The translations under genes were made by a program, and so were the position numbers. A DNA stretch of 64,000 nucleotides from Leptodactylus fallax (taxonomy: Eukaryota; Chordata; Amphibia; Anura; Leptodactylidae). The notes under the pieces are model-generated. The model was not told the DNA's origin. It worked only from the letters and a program-made list of their open reading frames with translations, and made no database searches. Location: contig CAMRHE010000207.1 in assembly GCA_947044405.1 (NCBI GenBank), positions 62,001 to 126,000 on the forward strand. Direction: 5' to 3'. Shown in pieces: positions 1-12,134 of this stretch (positions are counted from its first letter, which is position 1; every line of letters starts with the position of its first letter).

Positions 1-1412
1 GAAGAAGCAACAGTTAAAGCAATCCATGGGGGTCCCATTGGATAGATTATTAAGCAAGTGGCAGCATATCCTAGAGATCCAAACTATGTCTGGAAACCCA
101 ACTTTAGCTGTTGGCTGTGAATCAGTTCATTTTTAATGGCTGTTTTGCATTGGTTTTACATTCGTTCTATATCCTTTTGTCCATTTTTGACAGTCAAGTG
201 TCATCCATTTTGCATCTGTTTTAATGGGCTGTTAAATAAAGGATCAATTTCATTTTTACCCAACCCACTGATCCGTTTTTTTAATGTATTTTCTAGTGAG
301 TTCTATTGTGTCCGTGTGTCTATAAAAAAAAATGTACTGTATATGTGGATACGCTCAGTTACTGTCATTGGGTTATAAAAGTGGCCAAGTCACGGCTGTT
401 AAAAACTTGGTATTTCACTGTCGTGTGAAGAATCCTTTATATTCTCCTTCCACCCATACATCTAAATACTCTGGTCAAGGCACACTAGTTTATTGATTCA
501 TGTTTCTAAATGCCATCACCAAGTCAGAATGGCTTTTTGGCTCCCCATGGCAAACACCCTGCCAGTCCCCCTATACTCCTGAGCGGAGGGTCAGTGATTT
601 CATGCATGCACACTTCTCTATTACAGGGTCAGGACACTAAAAGAAGCTAGAGGGTTAATCCTCTAATATTCCTTGATGGGATGTGGAAGAAGCAGGGAGG
701 CAAGAAATCACACCCTGAACTAGTCTGTACATAAGTCACTTTTGGAGGAAGACAAAGGATTTGAGAATTTGTGGTAAAAGGGATATAAATTATTAGTTCA
801 TAAATGGCCCCTTTTTAATGAGCTGGGAGCAGCTGCTATGAACATCCCCGCAGGATTTATGGCCTGGGCTCCTGATGTTTCAACAGCATTTATAAAAGTC
901 AGTGCATGGCTCCGTCTGTGGCTGGAAAATGGGAAACGGAAATCACAGTGACCATAACAGATAAACAGCATGTATCCCTGATTTATAGATCCGATACAAT
1001 CACAACACAAGACATGTCAGAAACCAAGGAGGAGAACCAAGGATTTATGGCATAGCCTCAAATGAGATTTTGGTAGTTTACCTGGATTTCTTATCAGATT
1101 GTAATAGTTTTCTGTATGACTACACAACTTCCATACCTATAGAGAGATACGCGTTATGCAAATGAGAGCATGAAATGGTCACTGACAGTCTACACCACCT
1201 CATGGGGCATGTCATTAAACAGTCAGCTTTTATTATACCACCCTGTGTATGAAAAATCCCTGTGTCAGAGAAAACCATATTAGCAAAGGAGCCGTAAATA
1301 AATAGGATTCTAATAAAAGTCACACTCTATGAACGGCGGCTTTTAACTGGGAAGGAGTTTAGTGAGTAATGCTAATTGGTGAAGTCTCCGCTAAGCGACT
1401 TCACGTACAGGG
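1..1412. other. No gene seen; AT-rich sequence with a repeat fragment
   Basis: I see no protein homology, RNA gene or complete mobile element here. Positions 122-345 contain several phrases built on TCCGTTTTTT and CCATTTTTGACAGTC, which resemble the arms of short interspersed DNA elements common in frog genomes. No termini or target duplication could be placed, so this is only a likely repeat fragment. The remainder reads as unique sequence. Confidence 0.4.
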
Positions 1413-2399
1413 AGATCAGTAAGGCTACATTCACACAGGGCATCTGGGTGGCATTTATCTGGTGTAGTTTTTACAAGGAATATATTGAAGAAACATCTTA
1501 CAAATTCTGAGCTCAGCATGAATATTATTTTTTTTTTCATGTATTTCTGCCTGTTTTTCAAAAAGGATATAGTTTGGGGACATATTTTGGAAATAATAAA
1601 TCATAAAAAGTTCATAGTTTTACATTATTTGTCTTGCAAATATAGTTCATAGTGTTACATTATCCATAGAACAAATGGTGCAAATGTAACAGGTCTGTCT
1701 GTGGCTCATCACATAATGGCGATATTATTCATGGACACGCTCCAGGAGGTAAATGGGGGCTAGGCTCTGTGGGAGATATTTGACTGGCACTCTATGGGTA
1801 TATCTATTAGATGATATCTGGGGGTCATCTGTTGATTTATGCCAACCGCACCCCTAAAATCTACCAACATAAGAGTGAACAGATGATCTCAGAGAGGTCT
1901 ATGGGCAGCACAGTGGCTGTCTCACCGGCGGTCAGTGCCAGTCAGCATACTTCCTTTCCTGGCAGGCATGACTGACAGATTTCCTTTGCTACATGCTGTG
2001 TGGTTCCCCCTCCTTTGTGCTGCTGTGCATATGCACTTCTTGTTACGGTTCACGAATAGCTCAGACTGACGGAATAAAATTTTGATATTTTTCAAAATGT
2101 TAAATTTTTGCATATAGTTTATAACAAAAATTTTATAAACGTGGATCGTCCCGATCCACATAATATTGGTAATATGTCATTTCCACATCATGGTGAATGC
2201 CATGAAAATAAAGTCTGTAGAAAATTGTGCAATTGCATTTTTCTAATTCCACTCCATTCTAAAAATTTTTATTCCTAGAACATCATATTGAAAAAATAAA
2301 TGATACCACTATGAAGCACAATTTTATATCGCTCAGTGAACAGAAAAAATAAAAAAGTCATGGCTTTTGAAAGTGAGGAAAAGTATAATGGAAAATGAA
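1413..2399. other. No gene seen; possible repeat end at the left edge
   Basis: The phrase AAGGCTACATTCACACAGG at 1421-1439 matches the style of terminal sequence seen in other short elements of this window (they begin AAGGCT and continue TTCACAC). No matching right end was found. The rest is AT-rich sequence without recognisable features. Confidence 0.35.
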
Positions 2400-2698
2400 T
2401 GTTCTGTCCACAGAACAGTGTATAAGTCTCCAGTTGTTGGGGGCCTGATCAGGAGGACGAGGGGCTGAAAGTCCTCCTAAGCCCTCTTTGTGAATGTAGC
2501 ACCAGGGCGCTTGTGTGATTGGCGCTCTATTAACTTTTATTGCACTGCAGGCCCCGATGGAGATTACAGATCCCCAGGGCTCAGATACTTATCCCCAGTC
2601 ATGTGGATATTGGATAAGTATCTGATCCCCAGGGCTCAGATACTTATCCCCAGTCATGTGGATATTGGATAAGTGCCCATAATGGGACAACCCCTTTA
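2400..2698. repeat. Right end of a TTAA-flanked foldback element with an internal tandem duplication
   Basis: The stretch ends in GGGACAACCCCTTTAA, the right-hand terminus of a family whose complete copies lie at 39207-39665 and 42369-43104. Just inside it a 55-bp unit (2571-2625) is repeated at 2626-2673, carrying the phrase TCAGATACTTATCCCCAGTC twice. The left end of the element is not recognisable, so the copy is truncated or diverged. It has no coding capacity. Confidence 0.6.
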
Positions 2699-3718
2699 AG
2701 GTGACCAATACAGGTCCATCACTAAGGGTATAAAGTTGGTCTCTGGTGGTCCCAACAGTCTTAAAACCTCAGTTTTCAAAAGGGTTGTCAAAAGTGGATA
2801 ATTTTTTAAATTCCTAATACAGCAAGCATGAAAACTCACAATCCTGAAAGTAACTTAGAATGAAAAGCTAGAACAAATGTATTCACAAGCCCATCCTTAT
2901 CCACTTATGTCAGCATTGTCCAGCTAGTATTGCCAAAATCAGAATAGATTAATGTCGCCCATACTGCCAGGAAACTTTCATTTTCTTCATTCCCTAGAAG
3001 AGAGTCCCTCACTGTAGCATTATTTAATAACCATTCCATTAAATATTCACATCCCTATGCACTATAGATGGATCCAGACAATGATAAGTGGATAGAAAAT
3101 GGAAAGAACCCCTGGTGCTCTGACTAATACTTCATACTGTATAGTCGCTAGATACTTTTGAAGAAACTGCAGAAATATTTCGAGCAGGCTCAATCTGTGA
3201 CATGTTGTTTTAACGTCACTTCATATCGTAACATCTAATAAATGTAAAATGAAGCTTCATCTGCCAACTATAACCATGAAACTTTTACAGCGTAGCGATA
3301 CAGTGTCACATAGGTCATGGTTGGATGCTCTTAACATTTCTATGCTATCCATTGGGATTTTTGGAGTAGGGTTGTGGGTTAATAGGCAGTTCTGCTTCTT
3401 TCTACTGCTCTGGTGTCCTTTAGAGAATTTTTCCATGAATCATTCGGCATTGAAGAGAGGATGAGCAGCATTTCAATCATGAGGTTGCATAGTTGGTGAA
3501 TTTTCATTTTTCTTCTGCAGTTAGAGCTGATTGCAGTATTACGTATGCCGGAGCTTCAATCAGGCTGTTTACGAAAGCAGGGGCACATTAAATGTTACCA
3601 GTATGCAACGCCACATTCCTTCTATGAAGTCAGGTTTTCCATTACACCATAGGTTGCTGAATATTCTGATAACTGAATAAGCTAGCAAGATATTTCTGAG
3701 CAGTATAACTTGAGCCTA
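2699..3718. other. No gene seen; apparently unique sequence
   Basis: No recognisable repeat termini, protein homology or RNA gene. The only longer frame (3249-3464, plus) resembles nothing I know and has no codon bias or context suggesting a gene. Confidence 0.4.
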
Positions 3719-4413
3719 AGCAGGGTTGGACTGGGGTATCTAAGGCCCAAAATTAAAATTAATTCTGGGGCCCCACTGTACAGCTAAATGCAAATATTAT
3801 ACATTCTCAAATTCCTAAAAAAAATATGGCGACACACATAATTTTTTTCTGTACCAGCTTACTTGTGTAGTCCTTGTATTGGCTAGTTTCTATCATGATG
3901 TCCTGTCAAGCAGCAGCATGACATGATCGCTCATCATTGGCTCCATGCTAGGGATGAGCGAATGGGTTTGTACTGAACCTGTTTTTTTATGAATTTTCCA
4001 AAAAAAATTGACTGAATTGAGAATTTGGGGATTTGCTACTCTTTAGACCCAAGGTGCCAGAGTATAATAATCAGAGGTCCAGGTTAGATGTGGAAAAATA
4101 AAAAACAACTCATACTCAACTCTCTGGGGCTCCACTGCGGTGTCCAGTCTTCATTCTCGGCATTCTCATCATCTTTTGGCCTCCTTTATTAAATCAGTGG
4201 CCCCAGGCCACTAGTGAAGCATGTGATTGAGCCTCAGAGGGTCATGTGGGGGGTGTTGACACCATGACTAGAGATGGGTCAACCATTCGAGATTTGTTTT
4301 GAGTTCGGTTCGGACTCGATGGCTCGGGTCCCTGATTCATTTCGGGTCTAACAATTTTGGTACGAACCACATCTTAAATTGGCTTAAAATATAGTATAGA
4401 ATGCTTTTATGGC
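3719..4413 (+). repeat. Fragments of hAT-type elements (GGTTGGACTGGGG and TAGAGATGAGCGAA ends)
   Basis: Position 3723 starts a phrase CAGGGTTGGACTGGGGTA, typical of the end of a hAT-type repeat (CAGGG terminus). TAGGGATGAGCGAAT at 3950 and TAGAGATGGGTCAACC near 4266 are ends of the family whose complete copy is at 36187-36750. The phrase GAGTATAATAATCAGAGG near 4060 is one arm of the CCCAGAGTATAATAA hairpin shared by several elements here. Repeats of these types often stack on each other, and exact borders cannot be set by eye. Confidence 0.5.
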
Positions 4414-4865
4414 TCTTATCAGTCAATGTGAGTCACTTTTTTTCAAAATAATAAAAAAGATAGGTAGCAAGGGCAGTACAGCACATGAAAGCATGTATGA
4501 AAAAAAAAAAATATAGAAATATATCAAGTGAAAGTATGGGAGAAAGTGGACCTGTGTGTCCTTGATCCTCTCCATTCCCCCATTTCATGTCTTTGTTTCC
4601 TCTTTAGCAATGTCTCATTGTAGTGGAAGAGATAACAGAGACTCTTGTTGGATAGGACAAGAGATGAATGTACTAACTGCTGCTAAAATATAGTCAAGGT
4701 TGTTGTCTCCAAATGATAAAAAGCTGTGAAAAGTCAAACTATGTTGAACATTAGCTTGGTATAAAGCTATTCATTGTTCTGTTTATGTGGTGAACTAAAT
4801 CTACTATGAATGTCTCTTATTGATGCAAAGCAAAAGCCAAAAAAAAAAAACCCATACTGTACATA

Positions 4866-6510
4866 CAGTGGGTACGGAAAGTATTCAGACCCCTTTAAAT
4901 TTTCCACTCTTTGTTTCATTGCAGCCATTTGCTAAAAGCAAAAAAGTTCATTTTATTTCTCATTAATGTACACTCAGCACCCCATCTTGACAGAAAAAAA
5001 AAAACAGAAATGTAGATATTTTTGCAAATTTATTAAAAAAGAAAAACTGAAATATCACATAGTCATAAGTATTTAGACTCTTTGCTCAGTATTGAGTAGA
5101 AGCCCCTTCCTTTTGAGCTAGTACAGCCATGAGTCTTCTTGGGAATGATGCAACAAGTTTTTCACATCTGGATTTGGGGATCCTCTGCCATTCTTCCTTG
5201 CAGATCCTCTCCAGTTCCGTCAGGTTGGATGGTGAACGTTGGTGGACAGCCATTTTCAGGTCTCTCTTGAGGTGCTCAATTGGGTTGAGGTCAGGGCTCT
5301 GGCTGGGCCAGTCAAGAATGTTGACAGAGTTGTTCCAAAGCCACTCCTTTGTTATTTTAGCTGTGTGCTTGGGGTCAATGTCTTGTTGGAATGTGAACCT
5401 TCGGCCCAGTCTGAGGTCCAGAGCACTCAGGAAGAGGTTTTTTTTTCCAGGATATCTCTGTACTTGGCCGCATTCATCTTTCCTTCAATTGCAACCAGTT
5501 GTCCTGTCCCTGCAGCTGAAAAACACCCCATAGCATGATGCTGCCACCACCATGTTTCACTGTTGGGATTGTATTGGGCAGGTGATGAGCAGTGCCTGGT
5601 TTTCTCCACACATACCGCTTAGGATTAACGCCAAAAAAGTTCAATCTTCATCTCATCAGACCAGAGAATCTTATTTCTCATAGTCTGGGAGTCCTTCATG
5701 TGTTTTTTGTCAAACTCTATTCGGGCTTTCATATGTCTTGCACTGAGGAGAGGCTTCCTTCGGGCCACTCTGCCATAAAGCCCTGACTGGTGGAGGGCTG
5801 CAGTCATAGTTGACTTTGTAGAACTTTCTCCCATCTCCCTACTGCATCTCTGGAGCTCAGTCACAGTGATCTTTGGGTTCTTCTTTACCTCTCTCACCAT
5901 GGCTCTTCTCCCACCATTGCTCAGTTTGGCTGGACGGCCAGGTCTAGGAAGAGTTCTGGTCGACCCAAACTTCTTCCATTTAAGGATTATGGAGGCCACT
6001 GTGTTCTTAGGAACATTGAGTGCTGAAGAAATTATTTTGTAACCTTGGCCAGATCTGTGCCTTGCCACAATTCTGTCTCTGAGCTCCTTGGGCAGTTCCT
6101 TTGACCTCATGATTCTCATTTGCTCTGACATGCATTGTGAGCTGTGAGGTCTTATATAGACAGGTGTGCGCCTTTCCTAATCAAGTCCAATCAGTTTAAT
6201 TAAACACAGCTGGAACCCAATGAAGGAGTAGAACCATCTCAAGGAGGATCAGAAGGAAATGGACAGCATGTGAGTTAAATATGAGTGTCACAGCAAAGGG
6301 TCTGAATACTTATGACCATGTGATATTTCTGTTTTTCTTTTTTAATAAATTTGCAAAAATATCTTCATTTCTGTTTTTTTTTCTGTCAAGATGGGGTGCT
6401 GAGTGTACAATAATGAAAAATAAAATGAACTTTTTTGCTTTTAGCAAATGGCTGCAATGAAACAAAGAGTGAAAAATTTAAAGGGGTCTGAATACTTTCC
6501 GTACCCACTG
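4866..6510 (-). mobile_element. Tc1/mariner transposon, copy A, complete with both inverted repeats
   Basis: The element runs from CAGTGGGTACGGAAAGTATT (4866) to its reverse complement ending at 6510 and is flanked by the TA dinucleotides at 4864-4865 and 6511-6512, the standard Tc1 target duplication. The inverted repeats are about 200 bp long. Each carries an outer motif AAGTATTCAGACCC and an inner motif AAGTATTTAGACTC or its close relative (inner copies near 5068 and 6300). This is the IR/DR arrangement that binds two transposase molecules per end in Sleeping Beauty-like elements. The transposase gene is on the minus strand and is broken. The host repeat exists without the insertion at 60229-61215. 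Confidence 0.95.
5086..6131 (-). pseudogene. Tc1-type transposase pseudogene (copy A)
   Basis: The first part (6131-5625) reads in one frame for 168 residues. It covers the paired-type helix-turn-helix DNA-binding region, including a GRPAKL AT-hook-like motif, and reaches the first catalytic aspartate in ILWSDE. Beyond this the homology shifts frame: [11 protein letters not shown], then [20 protein letters not shown] (near 5540-5450), then a slip at a run of A/T near 5440. The end carries QQDIDPKH (second aspartate) and [10 protein letters not shown] (catalytic glutamate), closing with a TGA at 5088-5086. The three D,D34E residues survive, but at least two frameshifts prevent a full-length product of about 340 residues. 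The start at 6131 sits before the conserved RSKELPKELRD segment. Confidence 0.92.
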
Positions 6511-7140
6511 TACTGTCCATCTTCCACGAGAACAGGGGATTGTTTACCTTCTTCAGGTTTTCTCTTGAATAAATGTTGTCCAAGATCACATTTATCAGGG
6601 GTAAAGGCAGACAAGGATGAAACAAAAAGTAACCAATCATTACCTGTTGTGTTTAGAGATGGGCGAACCTCTCAGGATTCATTTCGTTTCAAGTTGGGGT
6701 GACTGCAGTCCAAGATTTGTTTTGGGTCAAACAAGTTCAGTAAAAACCACACCTGAAAATGGCTTAAAACATAGTCAAATACATTCTCAGGGCTACTGGA
6801 AACTGATTTATACAATTTTTAGCTCTGTAAGGCAAACACAGCCGAAGTTATGTCAAAGTGAAAGTGACATTATTATTCTCTGGGTTCTCTTCAGAGCCCG
6901 GAGTGTAATAGGTAGAGGCCCAAGGGAGGTATTAAATAAAAAAAACATTGATACTTCCGCTACCTCTTTGGGCCTCCTTGTGGCGTCCGGCGCTATCCTT
7001 CTGTGACATCATTGGTCAAGGCTCCGCACTGAGGCCTGTAATTGGGCCTCAGCTGTGCCCTGAGCATAGAGAGTGTCATGATATCATGATGCTTGGCAGG
7101 TCCATGTGACCTCTTCAGCGGTGACCCCCAGGCCAATGTC

Positions 7141-7769
7141 ATCACAGAAGAGCGCCTGACATCACCAGGAGAGTGAATGTTTTTTTGTTTTTTTTATGAT
7201 ACTGTTTGAAAATTTGTCGTACTTTTAGATTGTCTAGTCTAACTTTACACCACTTATTAGTTTGATTAAAAAAATTGGGCACATTGTCCAGAAGTTTGGT
7301 GCATTTTTGATATACAATTTTCCATGTTAGGCTTTTCAAAAAACCCTGCCCGCCTGTTAAACAAAGTGCAGAAACTGTTAGAAAGTGTCTAAAGCACATA
7401 GAAAATGAGGTATAAAGTACACTATTTTTTATGCAAAAAGCTGAAGTGGAATACTAGATGACAAGCAGCTCTCTAGGGTTCCAGTATCAGCCACTGTGCT
7501 GGGGAAGGGGTGTGCTGCCTGCCTCCTAAAACACCTGCTACCTCTTTCAGGGTCTTGCTAGTCCTCCAAATCAAGGGTTGCCAAGGTGCCTGTTTCTCCT
7601 TTAGGTGCTCCTCTTCTAACGGCTGCACAAGCTCCTTCCCTCCTTCCACAGTGAGGAAATAAACAGCATGCCCTTCCTTCCTTGGTTATCCTGGGGTACT
7701 CCTGATGTCAGTGAGCAAAATGCAAATTCTTCCATGGTGCAACTCTTAGGTGTCACTCCATTCTGCCTA
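7141..7769. other. No gene seen
   Basis: Downstream of the composite repeat. I recognise no termini, protein homology or RNA. A poly-T rich start (7180-7200) is followed by mixed sequence with CCTCC-rich stretches. Confidence 0.35.
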
Positions 7770-7773
7770 TTAA

Positions 7774-8175
7774 AGGGATTGTTCAGGATCTGAAGATTTT
7801 TGATACTGAGGACCTATCCCCAGGATAGGTCCTCAGTATCAGATCGGTCAGGGTCCGAACCGCAAACAAATCAGCTGATGCATCCGCTGGAATCAGCCCT
7901 GCTCCTATTCAAGTGATATTCCAGAGGTACTGCAGTTCCAGGCTCCACTGCAAGCTGGAGTCTCCAGTCTGTACAATGTAGGGGTGGCACTTAGATGTGC
8001 AGCCCTGTTTCCATTCACTTGAATAGGAGCAGGGCTGCTTCTGGCCATACACTTAGTATATGACTTTTGGTGGCCGGATCAGTTGATCGGTTTAGGATTC
8101 AGTTGTTGAACCCCACCCAATCTGATACTGATGATCTGATACTGAACCTGTACCAGCTAAAGTGTCCTATACCAT
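7774..8175. repeat. Foldback element of the TTAAAGGG(G)TTGTCC family
   Basis: The left end reads TTAAAGGGATTGTTCAGGAT with the TTAA at 7770-7773. A decayed right end, CCTATACCATTTAA, ends at 8179. Inside are GATCGGTCAGGGTCCGAACC and two opposed copies of CCTGCTCCTATTCAAGTGA / TCACTTGAATAGGAGCAGG (near 7910 and 8016), so the element can fold back on itself. It is non-coding. The family is represented by better-preserved copies at 39207-39665 and 42369-43104. Confidence 0.65.
7801..7841. repeat. Perfect 19-bp hairpin
   Basis: Positions 7801-7819 are the exact reverse complement of 7823-7841, separated by only 3 bases. The arms begin TGATACTGAGGACC. It lies near the left end of the foldback element at 7774-8175 and could form a cruciform in DNA or a tight hairpin in RNA. 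Confidence 0.95.
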
Positions 8176-9054
8176 TTAACACATTACTCAGTGAAAGTCA
8201 TATATTAGCACAGTAACCTGAGAAACAATGGCTAGAGTAAGCCAAACCTTGTCACCCTGTGTATCAGCCAAACCTGTTCTAGGGGACCAAGGGGAGACCT
8301 GGCAACCATTTAAGGTCCGTGTCTGTACCATCTTACAACAGAACTCCCTATAGACACAGTCCAATTGAAACCCACATAGATAAACAGTACATACCTCATG
8401 CAAGTGTTGCAATACAACAATTATTAGGGGTCTTAGGTTATATCATAAATTTCAAAAATTGAGTTTATAAAAGTTTGAGAGGTTGGAGAATAAGAACTAA
8501 CCAAGTGAGTCATGTGATCTGTATCAAAAGTAAGACAAAAAGCCAGGAAGGAGGCAATAATGGAATAACCTAAGAAATGTGAAGGTCGTTTCTTGTACCT
8601 CTGTGACTTACAGTACAGTATACCTTTAAAAACAAGAAAAAACAATAAAAAAGTCTCAGGTCTGGTAATAAATGCACTTCTATAACCTTAGTAACCACAT
8701 AGTTGTCTCCTTTTGTAAAATGTTGATGTGCTTTGAAGTTCCTAGAATGCATGCTTTTATCTGTCTTCAAACATTTTCACAAAGCATATACAGCACTTCA
8801 CAGAAAATAAAAATTCTATAGATATGGAAGATTATTCATAATCTTCCGTTGGGGATGGTGATATTTTACTCCTCAATATACATGTGCAGTGTAGATAAAG
8901 CTGGGGCCACACGGGATGGACTTGCTGCTGAGTTTTAGAAGTGAATTTCCCTGAAAGCACCAAAACTACCCTAAACTAGGATATTGTTTGCTGTGGCACA
9001 TCTGCAGTGGTCGCAACAGGTCTCCTACAGCTTTTCATTTTGGCAATGCAAAAG
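8176..9054. other. No gene seen; apparently unique sequence with one MITE-like phrase
   Basis: No coding signal. GGGGCCACACGGGATGG near 8902 resembles the terminal phrase of short foldback elements in this window, but a partner end was not found. Everything else reads as unique AT-rich sequence. Confidence 0.35.
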
Positions 9055-9058
9055 TTAA

Positions 9059-9413
9059 AGGGAGTCTGTTGCCAGAACCCCGTGTATCGACTCAGCCCCA
9101 CAGATAGATAGGTTAGGGTCACCTGAATCAAACAGTGCTTTCCCCTTGTGAATCACTGCCTCTGTTGCCAATGTATTGCCAATTTTATCAATATGCAAAT
9201 TAGTTCTTGGGAGCAACGAGTTGATTACCTACTTGGACCAATGTCAATGCCCTTGTTGCTCTAAATATCTCATTTGCATATTGGTAAAAACAGCAATATC
9301 TCGGCAATGGAGGCGCCGATTCATGAGGGTAAAACACTGTATGATTCAGGTGCCCCTAACCTATCTATCAGCGGGCCTGGGTTGATGTGCTGGGTTCTGG
9401 TCACAGACTCCCT
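9059..9413. mobile_element. TTAA-flanked MITE, AGGGAGTCTGT family, copy 1
   Basis: The left end AGGGAGTCTGTTGCCAGAAC and the right end (reverse complement AGGGAGTCTGTGACCAGAAC) are inverted repeats. They are bounded by TTAA at 9055-9058 and 9414-9417. The inside is also partly palindromic, with two CTATCTAT phrases and paired ATATGCAAAT / ATTTGCATAT segments near 9195 and 9270. A second copy at 44435-44730 shares the internal order CAGATAGATAGGTTAGG, TTTTCCCCTTGTGAATC and GGAGCAA. The TTAA flanks are the target preference of piggyBac-type transposases. The element has no coding capacity and would need a transposase supplied elsewhere. Confidence 0.8.
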
Positions 9414-9417
9414 TTAA

Positions 9418-11079
9418 AAGCCACAAGTGAAACCTGCAGCAATAGTTGACATGCTGTGGGTTTATAGCAGGTCACTTCGTGCTACAGCATGTGGATGAAA
9501 TTTGTAGAAGTACATTTCAATTCCATACCATTTTCAAGATATTAGACGCATACAGACCTAACCCTGGTTTTAGCTAAGTAGGTATAATTGTATCCAGGCT
9601 AGGAAATGCTATGTGAGCTAAACAGTTTGGACTGAGGAGTGGAACATAGTAGCATAGTTTAATGCAGCTGCTGATCATGTATTGATGAAGTATTTAGCTC
9701 ACAGAGCATTGGCCAGATTGAGTACACATATATCTGCTTCTCTGCTAGGAGCAGGACTAGTGAGAACAGTTTTTAAGTCTCTGCAGACTGTTCTCATTAA
9801 ATGACAGCACACGGAAATCTGGAGAATGATGAGGAATGAATACATAATGCAGAGTTAACAGTCACCACTCATAGGTGACAGTGATGACTCTCTGTCAAGT
9901 TTTTGAGCCTGTAAACTCCCAGTGGTATTATGGTTGGACATGAAAGGACTTCCATAGGCTCCCAACTGTCAAGGAATAGATTGCTATCCCCGCTCCGATG
10001 GCAGCAATCTGAGTCTACATGGTGGTCAAGTTGCCACTGCTCTTCAGATGCCTAAGTTGCATTTGACCGAGGCATGTGGACATAAATGTCCTCAATCAGA
10101 AATCAGTCTCTGATTTTGGGTTTTGCCGCCATAACTCGGTGATCCGACGATTATGGCACCCACTCAGCTCCTGTGCAGGCTTCATGTTTAAAGTCACAAC
10201 TTCTGCTCTTAAGGGGTTAATAGCAATGCTCTTGCTGAATTGAGGACCTGTGCACACAATAGTTTGGCCACTATGTGACGACATAACAATGGAAATATAT
10301 ACATAAAATGCTATACAATATATAAACTTAGTCTCTGCGAAATGGAACTTAATAGGAGGGAATCACTCTAATATCTTACAGAACTATCACATAGTCACAC
10401 ACAGGGCCAGTTCCAGGTTTTGGTTGACCCTTGGGTGACAAAGTGTCAGTAGCCTCCTGTCAGTCCCATCCAGTGATTCCAGTGATTTATAAAGAACATA
10501 TCTGCCTTTTCTTTGCAAACTTTATCTTCCTATTAAATCAATAACAAACAAGACGGAAGAAAGTTTCTGACTTGTTTTTAACACTGCAGTGAATGTTGGT
10601 GGTTGCAAATGGAGGTGCTCCGTCTGCATCTATCATTCTGTCAGAACAACAAGCTGAAAAGTGTGAACCTTGCCTTACTCGTACAGTACTGTAAGCACTG
10701 GTTGGATGTACACATCAATACTATTATCATACATATGCATACTAAGTGTAGTCTCACTTAATGCAAAAATAAAAAAACACAATTCAAGGCTCTGTTCACA
10801 TCTGCATCATAGCTCTTGTTATAAATGCAAACCACAACATCTTGTCAGCTTTGTTTCATGGCAGACAACACCTTTACCCAACAGATCCCACTGACTTACA
10901 ATGGGGTCTGTTGAGTTTTATCATTTCATGCTTTTACATTGGACATTTGTGGTAATAATTCCTCATTACAACTACAGATATACACTGTCTGACAGCTGGG
11001 TGACAAGGCTGAAAGGCATTCAGGGCAGAAAAAATGTGCAATGGATTGAGTTATAAACTTTAGCAAATTAATATGATTG
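9418..11079. other. No gene seen; unique-looking sequence with repeat fragments
   Basis: CAGGGCCAGTTCCAGGTTTT at 10403 resembles the end of a hAT-like repeat. CAAGGCTCTGTTCACATCTG at 10788 resembles a MITE end and has a related phrase near 51296. Around 9990-10220 the text resembles a widespread frog repeat but without definable ends. No open frame here has recognisable homology. Confidence 0.35.
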
Positions 11080-11426
11080 AGGCTGAAGCCCCACATGGAG
11101 TAAGAACTGCGGTTTGGCCGAGGTATAAAGGGTGCAGCAAAAACAGTCCCTGCAAAGTGGATGGGATTCTAGTGAATCCCATCCACACATTGCAGAAAAA
11201 TACCTGCAGTGGAAATGCTGTGATTTCCAAAACTGTAGCATGTCAATTATACCTTCCTGAAACATTGGCATTTCCTTATAGGTATAATTGAAGCAGAAAG
11301 TCCGCAGAGGAAAACTCTGTGGGCTTTCTGTGAAAAGCAATGAGGGAAAAACAGCAATGCGTTTACACCGCATTTTTTCCCACAGCGCCTTTTTGCTGCA
11401 GTCCACTACATAGGGCCTAAGCCTAA
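11080..11426. mobile_element. Short foldback element, GGCCTTAGCC-ended family, copy 1
   Basis: The left end AGGCTGAAGCCCCACATG and right end TAGGGCCTAAGCCTAAAA are imperfect inverted repeats. The inside contains CAAAGTGGATGGGATTCTAG and CATGTCAATTATAC, both found in the same order in the copy at 17165-17460. Further relatives are at 27979-28364 and 39690-39978. The element is palindromic, non-coding and about 350 bp long, consistent with a MITE. Confidence 0.7.
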
Positions 11427-11680
11427 AATGTTATCTGCTTATCTATCACTTATATGCTGGGCACTCACATACCAGCTGTTACAGAAGCACTATACATCAC
11501 TGGAGAAGACAGCAGCCACAGTGGGGTCAGAGAGGGGAAACATAGGAGAGAAGAGGTTGCGAAGGGGCGAAAACAAGTTTAGCAAGGGGAGAGACTGACT
11601 ATAAACCTATTTTGTTACAGTTATTAATGTTAGTTACATTGATGTTTCCAGTTCTCAGTTGAGCAGTGGGCCCCCTTGAG
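11427..11680. other. No feature seen
   Basis: Short unique-looking stretch between two mobile elements. Its last bases (CCTTGAG, 11674-11680) match the right flank of the next element. Confidence 0.4.
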
Positions 11681-12134
11681 CAGGCGAAGTAAGGCGGCCG
11701 CCTCAGGCGGCACTGTCCGTCACTGTCTGGGGGCGGCATTTTTACTATTTATTTAATATAAACCAGCCCAGGACGGGCCGCTTTAAAAAAAAACCAGAGC
11801 TGAGCGGGGCCTGTCCTGGGCTGGTTTACGAGACGTCGCATCTCAGCGCAGGCGGCAATACAATGACGTCATCACGCCGCCTACGCTGAGACACAGACGT
11901 CGCGGACAAGAAGAGGAGGCGGCTCCATCAAGGCATCGCAGGTGAGTATAACTTCTTTATATATATAAATAGGCCGTAACCTGCTGGAGTATCCCCGGAA
12001 GGTAACGGCCTATTTACTTACCTACCCCGCGTCTGCTGTGGCCGCCTCCGCTTCTCCTTCTGCTATGGGACGCAGAAAGGGAAGTGGATGCTGCTGTGAG
12101 CGGCCGTGGGCATCGGTAAGTGAGGCCGCGGGCC

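Larger units (their letters stand above)
4414..7140 (+). repeat. Composite interspersed repeat, copy 1, split by a Tc1 insertion
   Basis: Outside the Tc1 element, positions 4414-4865 and 6511-7140 align phrase by phrase with 60229-61215. Shared landmarks, in order, are the GATAGGTAGCAAGGGCAGTA block, the GTGGACCTGTGTGTCCTT block, the CCACGAG.ACAGGGGA block, a TAGAGATGRGCGAACCTCTC junction at about 6653, and a GC-rich end carrying the TGTGACATCATTGG type motif. The second copy lacks the Tc1 element. The shared TAGAGATG junction means the hAT-type sequence was already part of the unit when it spread or was duplicated. Confidence 0.8.

Noticed and set aside
5129..5538. Plus-strand frames of 99-134 codons in Tc1 A
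   Set aside because: They lie antisense to the recognisable transposase and have no homology of their own. Similar antisense frames occur at the same relative place in the family C copies.
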